From Chamaecrista fasciculata (Eukaryota > Streptophyta > Magnoliopsida > Fabales > Fabaceae): a stretch of DNA of 64,000 nucleotides. Below are positions 45,678 to 56,671 of the stretch, piece after piece (positions within the stretch are counted from its first letter, which is position 1; the number at the start of each line of letters is the position of its first letter). The notes under the pieces were generated by a model. That model saw nothing but the letters and a program-made list of their open reading frames with translations, was not told the DNA's origin and did no database searches. The translations under genes were made by a program, and so were the position numbers. Location of the stretch: positions 1 through 64,000 of the forward strand of contig QANZ01006681.1 in assembly GCA_003254925.1 (NCBI GenBank). The letters run 5' to 3'.

Positions 45678-46480
45678 TAGAGTTGTCAAAATAAACTAGG
45701 CCCTTTGGACTAGCCCGATGTCCCATAAAAATGGGTCGGATTATAAAAATAAGACAATTTTGTAAAACGGGCATTTCTAGCCCAGCCCATTTTTTATAGG
45801 CCGAAGCGGATTGGGCCGAGCCAGCCCGCTTTGGTATTAAAAATAATTTGGACCTTTGACCCTAGAGATGAAGATGATTATTGTAAAAAAAAAAAAATGA
45901 CCCATCAATGAAAGAACATGTTGTGAATGTAAAGAATTGAACATGGTGCAGGCAAATTGAAGATTAACTAGAGTTTGAAAATGTATTAAACTAGTTTTTA
46001 ATTTGAATTTAGTATTTGTTGCCTTGTCAGTTTTAAACTTTAGTTTCTATTGTTTATTTGCTTTTACTGTTTCTAAATGATATTGTTTGATTTGTTTCAT
46101 AATTTATTATTTGTAGAAAACATTGAGTTATTGAAGTATGAATTGACATTATTTTAATTAAAAATTGTTATTGTTATTTGGGTTTATTTGCTAGTGCATC
46201 TGTGCATAGTACCAAAGTAATTACTTATTACTCTTTTTAGCACGATTGTTATTATAATTCTATTATTATTAATTATGTGTTGTATTTATTTTTTTATATA
46301 GTCTAATTTTTTCATATTATGTATTTGTTTTTTGTTAAAAAAAAACGAGGCCCGCGGGCTAGCCTTGAACCAGTTTATGCCTAGGCTAGGTTAGAAGAAT
46401 TCAAGCCCATTTTCAAATGGACTCAGCCAATCCCAGCCCTGATATTAACGGGGCCAAACTAATCTGGTTTGATAGCTCTA
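45678..46480. mobile_element. hAT-like element, 803 bp, 8-bp target duplication, empty site known
   Basis: The termini are TAGAGTTGTCAAAATAAAC and, inverted, TAGAGCTATCAAACCAG, which fit the hAT YARNG tip. The flanks are ATTACATG (45670-45677) and ATTACACG (46481-46488). The spacers near 49494 and 53966 read GATTACATGAGAACGTACAA without the element, so the insertion and its target duplication are directly confirmed. It has no transposase frame. Confidence 0.75.
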
Positions 46481-46763
46481 ATTACACGAGAACAACACAA
46501 ATAAGTTGAATAAAATGATAACTATTTTATGAGTAGTGTTCACCCATGGTGCCCCTGTAGAGCAAGCGACTACCATTCGAATAGCCCATTTTAATTTGCT
46601 AAGGTGGGTGAAATAGGGGCTTGCTGTATGCATTCATTATTTTCATTTTTGTTTGACTATTATTATTGAAACAATGAGTTAATGATACTTAAAAATTTGA
46701 CTCATTTGTATTTTGAAAGTGTAATAAGTATTCTTCACTAGTACTTATTTTGATTAAGGTTTT

Positions 46764-47362
46764 GTTTTTTGGCCTGAAAAATAATTTATTCAAGGCAAAG
46801 TCAAGCACAGTACAAATAATCCAATCCCTCTTTAGCATCAACAACAACACTAGATAAAACATCAACTGACGAAGGTGGGGGGTTTGCAACTCATCCAAGA
46901 GGACCCATCTTCGTGTCAGACAAATTGGCAAGACAATCAGCTGTCAAGTTAACGAATTTAGGGATCCAACTAAAGGCTATAACCATCTAAAGAACTGGAA
47001 ACAAAAAAAAACAGACCAGCTCGACGTCGTGGGATCCAGATCCAGAACGCTGCCGCCACAAAACCCGTCACAGAAAACAAACGGACATGAGCAGAGAGCA
47101 CACAGATCTGGGAAGGACAACCGCCGAAAACACCTAAACTTGAAAATCACCGCTGCAGAAAACACACAAAAAAGAGCACCGCCGCAGAAGGCCAAAGCTG
47201 GGAGGCACCGCCGATAACCCTAATATGAAATAGGATGAAATCTCTCATGAAAGAGAGAGGTGGTCCCTCATGGGGAGGGATTTGAGGGAAAACTCGACTC
47301 TCATGAGAGAGAGGTTTTTTTAGGTGGCTAGGGTTTGCTATCTACTTTTGTTTTTTTTTCTT
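46764..47362 (-). mobile_element. Internally deleted LINE-like retroposon, about 600 bp
   Basis: It is flanked by the 11-mer ATTAAGGTTTT (46753-46763 and 47363-47373). On the minus strand it opens with a leader-like, CGGCGG-rich stretch (47340-47000). It then jumps to text translating as WIPKFVNLTADCLANLSDTK, which resembles the end of the RNase H domain of plant LINEs, and closes in an A-rich tail (46770-46764). The long target duplication, A-rich end and missing middle fit a deleted LINE copy; a chimeric retroposon is the alternative. Confidence 0.55.
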
Positions 47363-47478
47363 ATTAAGGTTTTCAAAGTGTAATAAACATAATTCATTCA
47401 AAATACGTATTTATTAATTGAGTAAGGTTTTGGTTTGTGAATGCAATTATCTAGAGATATTCATGGGGCGATTTGAAC

Positions 47479-48647
47479 TAAGGTAGTCAAGATCGAGATC
47501 TTACTCAAGATCGAGATCTTACTCAAGATCGGAAGAGGTATAAGATAGATTGAATCGCAAGATCGGATCGAGGATCATAAGATCCTATGAATTTCCTTAA
47601 AAAAATATTATATAAATTATATAAACAATTACTAATATCTATATATGAATATATATATATATATATATATATGTTCATAAGTCATAAATTCATTTTGTAA
47701 CATGTCTCAAGATCTTTATCCAATATCATCAATTTATAGTCTCAATATGTAATTAGCTAATTATCAAGATGTCTAAAAAGTTTATCATAAATTCAGTAAA
47801 AAAACTAACAAAAACAAGGCAACAACCACGAGTAACATTATAAATTTACAACATTAATATCAAAAAGTTCATCCAAGCATATATCACACATCAAAATCAT
47901 CATCATGAATGTCTCCCATTTCTATTTCATCCACTGGAATCTCCAAATCATCAATAGTGCCACGAGGTTCAACATTTTCTACTTCTTGAACTTCAAAGCC
48001 TTCGTCTTCTACTTCATTTTATGTCTTCATCTCTTTTTTCATTATTCTCAGTGATCCATTCATCATAAGAAAGATCTTCAATGTTGTTAAGCTCCTTTAT
48101 AGTTCTTTTCCCTTTCAATTTTCGATTAAATATAACATAGACCAACACATTCATCTTTTTTTGAATCATACGATTCATTATCTTCGTATGAACCTAAATA
48201 ATGAATGGTTATAAATAATTAACTTAACTATATAAAGAGAATAAAATAATAAGATTTGTAAAAAAAGAGTCATGTTTAAAGTTTTTTACCCTCTCAAAAG
48301 CACTCCAATTATGTTCATATCCTAAAGAACTATAAGTTAAGTTCAATACTTGACAAGTTAAGCTCAATATTTGAACAACAAACTTACAGTTTTCAATTTT
48401 TTGTTGTTTAAAATGGAGCATTTTGGACCCTATAACAAAAGAAGTCCCCAAAAACAATATTTTGGACTTTTTTTTAAAAAAAAAACTTAAAAAAAAATCT
48501 ATAGGATCGGTGAAATCGTATGATCTTACGATCTTACGAGTAAAATAGCGATCCTACCACGATCTTTCTCAAAAAGGATCTGCACTTGATTTAACCAAAT
48601 ATTGCCTTGCAAGATCATAAAATCTAAACTAGATCTTGACTACACTG
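47479..48647 (-). mobile_element. hAT element with a transposase remnant, 1.17 kb
   Basis: The termini TAAGGTAGTCAAGATC and (inverted) CAGTGTAGTCAAGATC both fit YARNG, with ATTTGAAC on each side (47471-47478 and 48648-48655). AAGATC words repeat near both ends. On the minus strand, 48170-48010 translates as MNVLVYVIFNRKLKGKRT followed by an acidic stretch, resembling the C-terminal end of plant hAT transposases. The N-terminal and catalytic parts are absent, so it is non-autonomous. An (AT)n run lies at 47649-47672. Confidence 0.7.
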
Positions 48648-48674
48648 ATTTGAACAATTTAAAGCAATTTTTCA

Positions 48675-48840
48675 AACTGGAGGGAGAAATTATAGGAATT
48701 ATGAAGAGATATTTTTTGGGGCAAAAAAAGTTAAAGGGTTTTAACGGATTTCTAGACAAATAGTTATTTTAAACTTTTGCAAATGTCCATGAGGACCATG
48801 ACCCACCTGACTTTTGTAATTTGTTCGTGTAAATAAATAT
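48675..48840 (-). pseudogene. Trace of an SPH promoter without its gene
   Basis: GGAGGGAGAAATTATAGGAA, GAAGAGATATTTTTTGGGGC and GGATTTCTAGACAAATAGTT match the region just upstream of SPH-e and SPH-f, but no coding sequence precedes them. A former SPH copy was deleted here, the left side now being spacer and the hAT at 47479. Confidence 0.55.
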
Positions 48841-48907
48841 GTATATAATTTTTTTTTAAATTCTCCATAAATGTATTTATTATTTCTTGAATTCTGCATA
48901 AATATAA

Positions 48908-49411
48908 GCTTAAATTACACTTTTAATCATATAACTTTTATTCAGATCTCAATTTGGTCTCATAATTTTTTTGTTGTACTTTTGGTCTCACATCTTTGCA
49001 AAAGGTTGCAGATTCGGTCCAATATCACTTTTGGTCAGGTTACATAATTAATCTTATATCTTTGCAAAAAGTTTCAATCAGTCCCATCTAATCTAAAGAT
49101 ATTGACCAATTCTACACTTGATCCAAAGATATGAGACAAATTCTGCAACCTGAACCAAAGAAATGGGACCAAAAGTGCAACACAGAACCAAATCTGCAAC
49201 ATGAGCAAAAAGATATGAGACCAAAAGTGCAACAAAAAAAGTCATGGCACCAATTCCGCAACCTAAACCAAAGATATGAGTCTAAAACTGCAACAAAGGA
49301 TCAAATCTGCAACTTGAGCAAAAAATATGGGACTAAAAGTGCAACAGAAAAGATTATGTGACCAAATTGAGACCTTAGCAAAAGTTATGAGACCAAAATA
49401 CACTTTGGACT
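48908..49411. mobile_element. Mutator-like MITE, 504 bp, 9-bp target duplication
   Basis: It is flanked by TAAATATAA (48899-48907 and 49412-49420). The arms are inverted repeats made of TTTGGTCTCATA words. Paralogous spacers (e.g. 45590) carry the uninterrupted site, supporting the ends. Confidence 0.65.
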
Positions 49412-49537
49412 AAATATAAATACATTTTTTTTAGTTCCTTTATACTGTAATCTCTTCAGATTCCTTAGCCTAAAAGAAAAAACTGTTATCTGATTACATG
49501 AGAACGTACAATACAAATGAGTTGAATAAAACGATAA

Positions 49538-50032
49538 GGTTAAGGTTCATTTTGGTCCTAAATGTATGCCCTAATGTTCATTTTGGTCCATTATGTCTCA
49601 AAATGTTCAAATTGGTCCTAAATGTTTGCAAAATGTTTCATTTTGGTCCCAACAATTGAATATGGTTTGTTTCAAGTTCAAACTTGATAAGTTTAGAGCT
49701 ACGTATTGCTCTCGAAGAGTACTTTCTCTACCCAATTGGAGCTGTTAGTAAACGGGATCAAATCGGTCCTAAAAGTAGACTTCTAGTTTCATACTCAAAC
49801 AAGCGAAGTTGATCATATCTCTCTCGTTTCAAATTCGAATGCGACGAATTTAGAGCACGAGAAAAATATGATCAAATTCAATAGTTTGGGACCAAAATGA
49901 AACATTTTATCAACATTTAGGACCAAAATGAATCATTTTGCTAACATTTATGACCAATTTGAACATTTTGAAAGATAAAGGACCAAAATGAACATTATGG
50001 CATACATTTAGGACCAAAATGACCCTTTGACC
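49538..50032. mobile_element. Mutator-like MITE, 495 bp, near-9-bp target duplication
   Basis: It begins GGTTAAGGTTCATTTTGGTC and ends with the inverse (..CCCTTTGACC). The flanks are AAACGATAA and AAACGACAA (one mismatch). The empty site is seen at 54005-54020 (AAAATGATAAATTGATAAC). Confidence 0.65.
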
Positions 50033-50117
50033 AAACGACAAATTGATAACTATATTTTTATATCTTCCAAATATATTATTCTGAGGAATACTCTTCTTTT
50101 TTTCATATTTAATTTTT

Positions 50118-50640
50118 GGTTAAAGGTTCATTTTGGTTCTAAATGTGTACCTAATGTTAATTTTGATCTATTATGTTTCAAAATGTTTAAATTGATCTTA
50201 AATGTTTGCAAAATGTTTCATTTTGGTCCCAACTATAGAATATGACTTGTTTCAAGTTCAAACATGACGAGTTTAGAGCTACATATTGTTCTTGGATAGT
50301 ACTTTCTCAATCAGCAAACGAGGTTAAATTAGTCCTAAAAGTATACATCTCGGTTCATGGCCAAACAAGCAAAGTTGATAATATTTCTCTCATTTCAAAT
50401 TCAAATACGACGAATTCACAGCTATGAATTTCTCTTAACAAGTCCTTTGAACTTGAAATGAGAGACGAGAGAAATATAACCAAATTCAATAGTTTGGGAC
50501 TAAAATGAAATATTTTACCAATATGTAGGACCAAAATGAATCAGTTTGCCCCCATTTAGGACCAATTTGAAGATTTTGAAACATAATCGAGTAAAATGAA
50601 CATTAGGGCATACATTTAGGACCAAAATAACTTTTTGACC
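50118..50640. mobile_element. Mutator-like MITE, 523 bp, same family as 49538-50032
   Basis: It begins GGTTAAAGGTTCATTTTGGT and ends ..CTTTTTGACC. The flanks TTAATTTTT / TTTATTTTT match at 8 of 9 bases. The interior is closely similar to its neighbour. Confidence 0.6.
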
Positions 50641-50789
50641 TTTATTTTTTATTTTTTGGTGGATACAAGAAGCTACAAAAGTACAAAACGAGACTGTAAA
50701 GTAATAAATTACTGGAGAACAACTCTTGAGAACTGAGAAGAAACTCTTGGCCAAACCTTGCCAGTTGCCAATCAATATGCAACTTTATT

Positions 50790-51064
50790 TGCTTCAATAG
50801 TGGAAACACGTGCTCAATTGAGATTTTCCAACAATTTTGGCCCGTTTTAGATCGTTCAATAGTGTCTTCAATTGGGTTGGCCCAAATTAGATCATACTTA
50901 GATTGGTTTTTAAAAACGTCGGGTCATAGTACTTTTAATGGGCTAAATGTTAAAAGAAAAAGTATGATATTCAATATAAAATATTATAAATTTATTAAAA
51001 TAAAGAGAAAAAATCATCTACACTTTTTCTAATATAACTACAATTGTTCATGCAGTATATTTTA
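50790..51064. repeat. Diverged third copy of the SPH-f/g downstream segment
   Basis: ATTTTCCAACAATTTTGGCC ... GTTCATGCAGTATATTTT matches 52011-52290 and 55460-55739 with scattered differences, showing an older copy of the repeated unit before the gap. Interrupted by the element at 51065. Confidence 0.6.
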
Positions 51065-51435
51065 GGGTAAATTACACTTTGGTACCCCGTAGTTTGACCC
51101 TATTTCACTTTGGTACCCTGTGGTTTGAAACCTGACACTTTGGTACCCTGTGGTATTTTCCATTAACACTTTGGTACCCTTGGGAGCTGATTTGTAATTT
51201 TAACCATAACAAATTTTGCACAAAGTACATATTGACCCCAAAATTTTTTTAAAGTTTTCATTTTAGTCCATAGATAATATGTATTCAGGGACCTATTTGT
51301 AATTTTTTGAAAATTTTTTGGGGTCAATATGTAATTTTTGAAAAATTTGTTATGGTTAAAATTACAAAATAGCTCCCAAGGGTACCAAAGTGTTAATGGA
51401 GAATACCACAGGGTACCAAAGTGTCAAGTTTCAAA
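51065..51435. mobile_element. Mutator-like MITE running into an assembly gap
   Basis: It begins GGGTAAATTACACTTTGGTA with TTTGGTACCCTGTGG repeats. The inverse arm (GGTACCAAAGTG words) is present up to 51435, then Ns. It is related in style to 17944-18431. The right end and target duplication lie in the gap. Confidence 0.6.
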
Positions 51436-51617
51436 NNNNNNNNNNNNNNNNNNNNNNNNNNNNNNNNNNNNNNNNNNNNNNNNNNNNNNNNNNNNNNNNN
51501 NNNNNNNNNNNNNNNNNNNNNNNNNNNNNNNNNNNNNNNNNNNNNNNNNNNNNNNNNNNNNNNNNNNNNNNNNNNNNNNNNNNNNNNNNNNNNNNNNNNN
51601 NNNNNNNNNNNNNNNNN
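51436..51617. other. Assembly gap, 182 Ns
   Basis: A run of N between a MITE arm and a GA-rich low-complexity stretch (51618-51733). Confidence 0.95.
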
Positions 51618-51733
51618 GTGGGTGTGTGAGAGATAGAGAGAAAAGGAGAGAGAGAAGTTTGTGTGTGTTTGTGAGTGAGTGAGAGGGAGAGAAAAAAAAT
51701 TAATAAGAAATGATGGAGAGAGAGAAAATTATA

Positions 51734-53222
51734 AGTGTAATAAATGAGGGTATGTAAAATTACTATTTTGTCTAATTATCTTTTTTATATTTGTATTAGA
51801 GTGTAGGTAAATATAGGTATATAAATAGGGGTAGATTAGTAAATGTATGATAAATGGGATGATGATTTGGATGAGATGAGGATTAGGATGAGATTGAGAT
51901 GAGATTATGTGCCACACAAACACCCAAACTGGACTGTTCATCTAATTTTAGGTTGAGATTAGGATTGAAATGGGATGAGATTGAGATGTCTTGCTCCCAA
52001 ACAGGCCCTGAGATTTTCCAACTGTTTTGGCCCGTTTTAGATCGTTCAATAATCAATAGTGTCTTCAATTGGGTTGGCCCAAATTAGATCATGACTTAGA
52101 TTGGTTTTTAAAAACGTCGGGCCAAAGTACTTTTAATGTGCTAAATGTTAAAAAGAAAAGTATGATATTCACAATATAAAATATTATAAATTTATTAAAA
52201 TAAAGAAAAAAATCATCTCCACTTTTTCTAATATAACTTTTTTTTCCAGAACTTTTCTAATATAACTACAATTGTTCATGCTGTATATTTTGTTTGTGTA
52301 TAACGATAAGATAAAATTATAGATTTATAGTATGCCTTATTGTTGTATAGATTTTAAAATTATATTTTATTAATTATATATTACTTATATTTAAAATAAT
52401 TATTTATAGATTTATGATGTCATTCAATTTAATGGAAATTAGGAACATGGTAATATTGATTTAGTAAAGCATTTACTTCACATGAACTATTGTAGGCAGT
52501 TATAATGAGCTGGCAATAATGGGTGAGCTGTATTATTTTTAGAAATAATAGTGATTTGAACAAATTAGAGCATTCTTTTTTTTTTCTTTCAATATCTCAT
52601 ACAATTTAACTGATAGAATGAATTAATTTGTAATTTGAAAGTCTTTTTAATTTATTAATTAGTCCAATTTTTGAAACATTATTGCCTGCCAACCTTAGTT
52701 ATCACATGACACTGGATAATTAGATATTTTTTTATGGGATTTGTATTATAATTAAAAAGTAAAGTTATTTTTCATGTAACTTTTATTTTAATATATTATT
52801 TTAAAAAATGGCTCCATATATTATTGCCCATTGACCACATAAAGAAAAATAAAAAAAAAATATTCTAATGCCTCGAATTAATATTCTCACATCCATCACT
52901 CATTCAATTAGTTTATGGAGAAAAAGAAATAACAATAGAAAAATAAAAGAAGAAAAGAAACATTGATCATCATTAACATTAATCATTGAGATCACCAAGT
53001 TTATTAATAAGATAATTTCAAATATTATTATTAATCTGTCCATGGATAACATGTGGCTTTCTGAGAAGAAGGATCAATCCTACAAGGCTGATCTTGCTTA
53101 ATCTCCCAATTACAATCCTCACATACATACAAATCCCTTTCTACTTTATATATATCAAAATGATGCAACGCACCTTTCCACTGAAAACTACAATGATATA
53201 ATGTCGTTCCGATGGTACCCGC
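51734..53222. repeat. Duplicated block, copy 1 (1,489 bases)
   Basis: Read line by line, it matches 55183-56671 with no difference at a constant offset of 3,449. It includes the 3' part of SPH-f and its downstream region. The left part (51734-52010) looks like the right half of a GGGCCTGTTTGGGAGC-type MITE. The first difference is at 53223. Confidence 0.8.
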
Positions 53223-53495
53223 AGTGAAACTAAACTCAAAGGTCTCACCAAAATGAAGCACGTGCTCACCAAGATCAAGTGTTGATGATTTGCAATGATG
53301 GGTCAGATCCAAATTGTTATACAACTTGTTGTTTATTCTAACGTGCGTTTCGGTGCCAAAGAACCCATCAACGGCATGCGTTTTGGAGTTTGATGATGCC
53401 GTTGTGAGCTGGAGAAACATCACACCAAGTATTGAAACGACGACGACTTTGTGAAGTATAGAACGCATGGCGTTTGAAGCTAGCTGCAACTCCAT
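53031..53495 (-). CDS. SPH-f: S-protein homolog (S1 family), type III, intact
   Basis: 154 codons from the Met at 53495 (MELQLASNAM), chosen because SPH-g has the same start. An upstream in-frame Met at 53513 would add six residues. The signal peptide ends near TTASS. The core is HAVDGFFGTETHVRINNKLY, HHCKSS, FEFSFTAGTIGTTLYHCSFQ, KGALHHFDIYKVERDLYVCE, CNWEIKQDQPC and ATCYPW, with the six family cysteines. The product is probably a small secreted protein of unknown partner. From codon 92 to the end the DNA is indistinguishable from SPH-g, whereas the first part differs at many positions. No TATA box is obvious. No disabling change is seen. Confidence 0.85.
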   Translation of the reverse strand: MELQLASNAMRSILHKVVVVSILGVMFLQLTTASSNSKTHAVDGFFGTETHVRINNKLYNNLDLTHHCKSSTLDLGEHVLHFGETFEFSFTAGTIGTTLYHCSFQWKGALHHFDIYKVERDLYVCEDCNWEIKQDQPCRIDPSSQKATCYPWTD

Positions 53496-53513
53496 TTTTG
53501 GGATATTAAGCAA

Positions 53514-54106
53514 GAGACTTTGTTTTTTGAAAAAAAAAAGTCAAAGGATTTTAATGGATTTCTAGACAAATAGTTATTTTAATTTTCTAAAAATGTTAAT
53601 AAAATGATGTCAAAAGTTTTTAAATTATTACGATAAATTAAGAAAAATGTAAGATGAGACAGAATTTATCAATGCATTGATAGTTATTTGGTGAAAAAAT
53701 CCAAAGCAAATTAAGATAGTCATTTATTGATTACTTGTCTATTTCTGTAGTTTTGGTTAGAAAATATTATATGCAAATGTCCATGAGGACCATGACAACC
53801 TCTTGACTTTTGTAATTAGTTTGGATAAATAAATATGTATATAATTTTTTTAATTGTTAGATTTAAAAATTACGAGACCAAAAATACACTACATATGAAT
53901 ACATATTTTTTTAGTTCCTTTATATTGTAATCTCTTCAAATTCCTTAGCTAAAAGTAAACTGTTATCTGATTACATGAGAACGTACAATACAAATGAGTT
54001 GAATAAAATGATAAATTGATAACTATATTTTTATATTCTCCAATTCATGCATCCCTACAGGAAACTCTTGGCCAAACCTTGCTTCACGAAACACTTTCTC
54101 AATTGA
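53514..54106. other. Upstream region of SPH-f
   Basis: No gene. It is homologous to other SPH upstream regions (GGATTTCTAGACAAATAGTT) and carries the empty site of the hAT element (GATTACATGAGAACGTACAA near 53966). Confidence 0.5.
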
Positions 54107-54500
54107 GGGGCTGTTTGGGAGCAAAAAGTTCAATCCAATCTCAATCCAATCTCAACTTATGAGATGAGATGAGATGATGTTGAAATTAGGATGAGATGAG
54201 ATTATGTAGTGGTGTTTGGATGGTTTGAGAGAAAATGATGTATAATAGGGTGTGAAATTATATAAAAGGGTATGTAATGATTGTGGTTAGGTGAAATAGG
54301 TTGTTGGATTTATTTATTTTGTATAGGGGTAGAAATGGTATGAAATAATGATGTTGAGATTGAGATTGAGATGAGATTGAGATGAGATATAGGTGTTTGG
54401 GTGGGGTTTGACTGGGATTAGACTGGGATGATATTTGGATGAGATGCTCTTGGAAAGCGTGATTTCTCAATCCTATAGGATGATGGATTTTGGTCCATCC
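54107..54500. mobile_element. MITE-like element with GGGGCTGTTTGGGAGC tip
   Basis: The left tip is followed by AATCTCAATCCAATCTCAA words, and GATGAGATGAGAT-type inverse words fill the rest. A related half-element ends at 52009 (GCTCCCAAACAGGCCC). The right end is uncertain. It is non-coding. Confidence 0.45.
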
Positions 54501-54520
54501 TATTGGATGAGATTATGGGG

Positions 54521-55060
54521 CAAAATGAAAATAACATTAAAATTCTTTTGAGAATGCAATTTGGTCCATAAATTTGTATCCGGCCAATTAATCAATCCCT
54601 AACATGTGTGAGTGATAATTCAAAGCTCGTAGAGAATCCAAGCCATGAATAATGGGGCACATTTATGAATTTGAATATAAAGAAAATAATAAGTAATATT
54701 TTGGGGACTAGAATGCAAATAACATGAAAAGTATTGTAAACATAAAATTTGGTCCATAACATTGTATCTGTTCAAAGAATCGGTCCCTAATATCTGTACT
54801 CAGGGCTCGAACAAAGCTTGTACCGTCAAAATGAAAATAACATTAAAATTCTTTTTATATTGCAATTTGGTCCATAAATTTATAGCAGGCCTATGGATCA
54901 ATTCCTAACATGTGTAAATGATAACTCAAGGCTCGTAGAAAATCCCAGCCATGAATAATGGGGCCTATTTATGAAATTTAACAACAAAAAAATAAACAAA
55001 TAATATTTTGGGGACCAGAATGCAAATAACAGGAAAATTATTGTAAACGTACAATTTGGT
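54521..55060. repeat. Tandem repeat, period about 308 bases, roughly two copies
   Basis: AAAATGAAAATAACATTAAA starts near 54521 and again near 54829. Each is followed by TTTGGTCCATAAATTT, CTCGTAGA, and CATGAATAATGGGGC. A third partial unit follows to about 55180. No coding potential. Confidence 0.6.
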
Positions 55061-55181
55061 CCATAACTTTGTATAAATCTAATGAATACAATTTGGTCTA
55101 TAAATTTGTATAGGTCCAATGAAACGATCCCTGATATGTGTATATGATAACTTGGGGACTAGAATGCAAGTAATATGGAAA

Positions 55182-55182
55182 N
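55182..55182. other. Assembly join (single N) at the edge of the duplicated block
   Basis: A lone N lies exactly before the first base of the second copy of the identical block. Confidence 0.9.
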
Positions 55183-56671
55183 AGTGTAATAAATGAGGGT
55201 ATGTAAAATTACTATTTTGTCTAATTATCTTTTTTATATTTGTATTAGAGTGTAGGTAAATATAGGTATATAAATAGGGGTAGATTAGTAAATGTATGAT
55301 AAATGGGATGATGATTTGGATGAGATGAGGATTAGGATGAGATTGAGATGAGATTATGTGCCACACAAACACCCAAACTGGACTGTTCATCTAATTTTAG
55401 GTTGAGATTAGGATTGAAATGGGATGAGATTGAGATGTCTTGCTCCCAAACAGGCCCTGAGATTTTCCAACTGTTTTGGCCCGTTTTAGATCGTTCAATA
55501 ATCAATAGTGTCTTCAATTGGGTTGGCCCAAATTAGATCATGACTTAGATTGGTTTTTAAAAACGTCGGGCCAAAGTACTTTTAATGTGCTAAATGTTAA
55601 AAAGAAAAGTATGATATTCACAATATAAAATATTATAAATTTATTAAAATAAAGAAAAAAATCATCTCCACTTTTTCTAATATAACTTTTTTTTCCAGAA
55701 CTTTTCTAATATAACTACAATTGTTCATGCTGTATATTTTGTTTGTGTATAACGATAAGATAAAATTATAGATTTATAGTATGCCTTATTGTTGTATAGA
55801 TTTTAAAATTATATTTTATTAATTATATATTACTTATATTTAAAATAATTATTTATAGATTTATGATGTCATTCAATTTAATGGAAATTAGGAACATGGT
55901 AATATTGATTTAGTAAAGCATTTACTTCACATGAACTATTGTAGGCAGTTATAATGAGCTGGCAATAATGGGTGAGCTGTATTATTTTTAGAAATAATAG
56001 TGATTTGAACAAATTAGAGCATTCTTTTTTTTTTCTTTCAATATCTCATACAATTTAACTGATAGAATGAATTAATTTGTAATTTGAAAGTCTTTTTAAT
56101 TTATTAATTAGTCCAATTTTTGAAACATTATTGCCTGCCAACCTTAGTTATCACATGACACTGGATAATTAGATATTTTTTTATGGGATTTGTATTATAA
56201 TTAAAAAGTAAAGTTATTTTTCATGTAACTTTTATTTTAATATATTATTTTAAAAAATGGCTCCATATATTATTGCCCATTGACCACATAAAGAAAAATA
56301 AAAAAAAAATATTCTAATGCCTCGAATTAATATTCTCACATCCATCACTCATTCAATTAGTTTATGGAGAAAAAGAAATAACAATAGAAAAATAAAAGAA
56401 GAAAAGAAACATTGATCATCATTAACATTAATCATTGAGATCACCAAGTTTATTAATAAGATAATTTCAAATATTATTATTAATCTGTCCATGGATAACA
56501 TGTGGCTTTCTGAGAAGAAGGATCAATCCTACAAGGCTGATCTTGCTTAATCTCCCAATTACAATCCTCACATACATACAAATCCCTTTCTACTTTATAT
56601 ATATCAAAATGATGCAACGCACCTTTCCACTGAAAACTACAATGATATAATGTCGTTCCGATGGTACCCGC
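55183..56671. repeat. Duplicated block, copy 2 (1,489 bases)
   Basis: Matches 51734-53222 with no visible difference. It starts immediately after the N at 55182 and ends inside SPH-g. Confidence 0.8.

Noticed and set aside
46977-47217. Overlapping frames on both strands in a GC-rich patch
   Set aside because: It lies within the deleted LINE-like retroposon leader; no domain is recognised in either direction.
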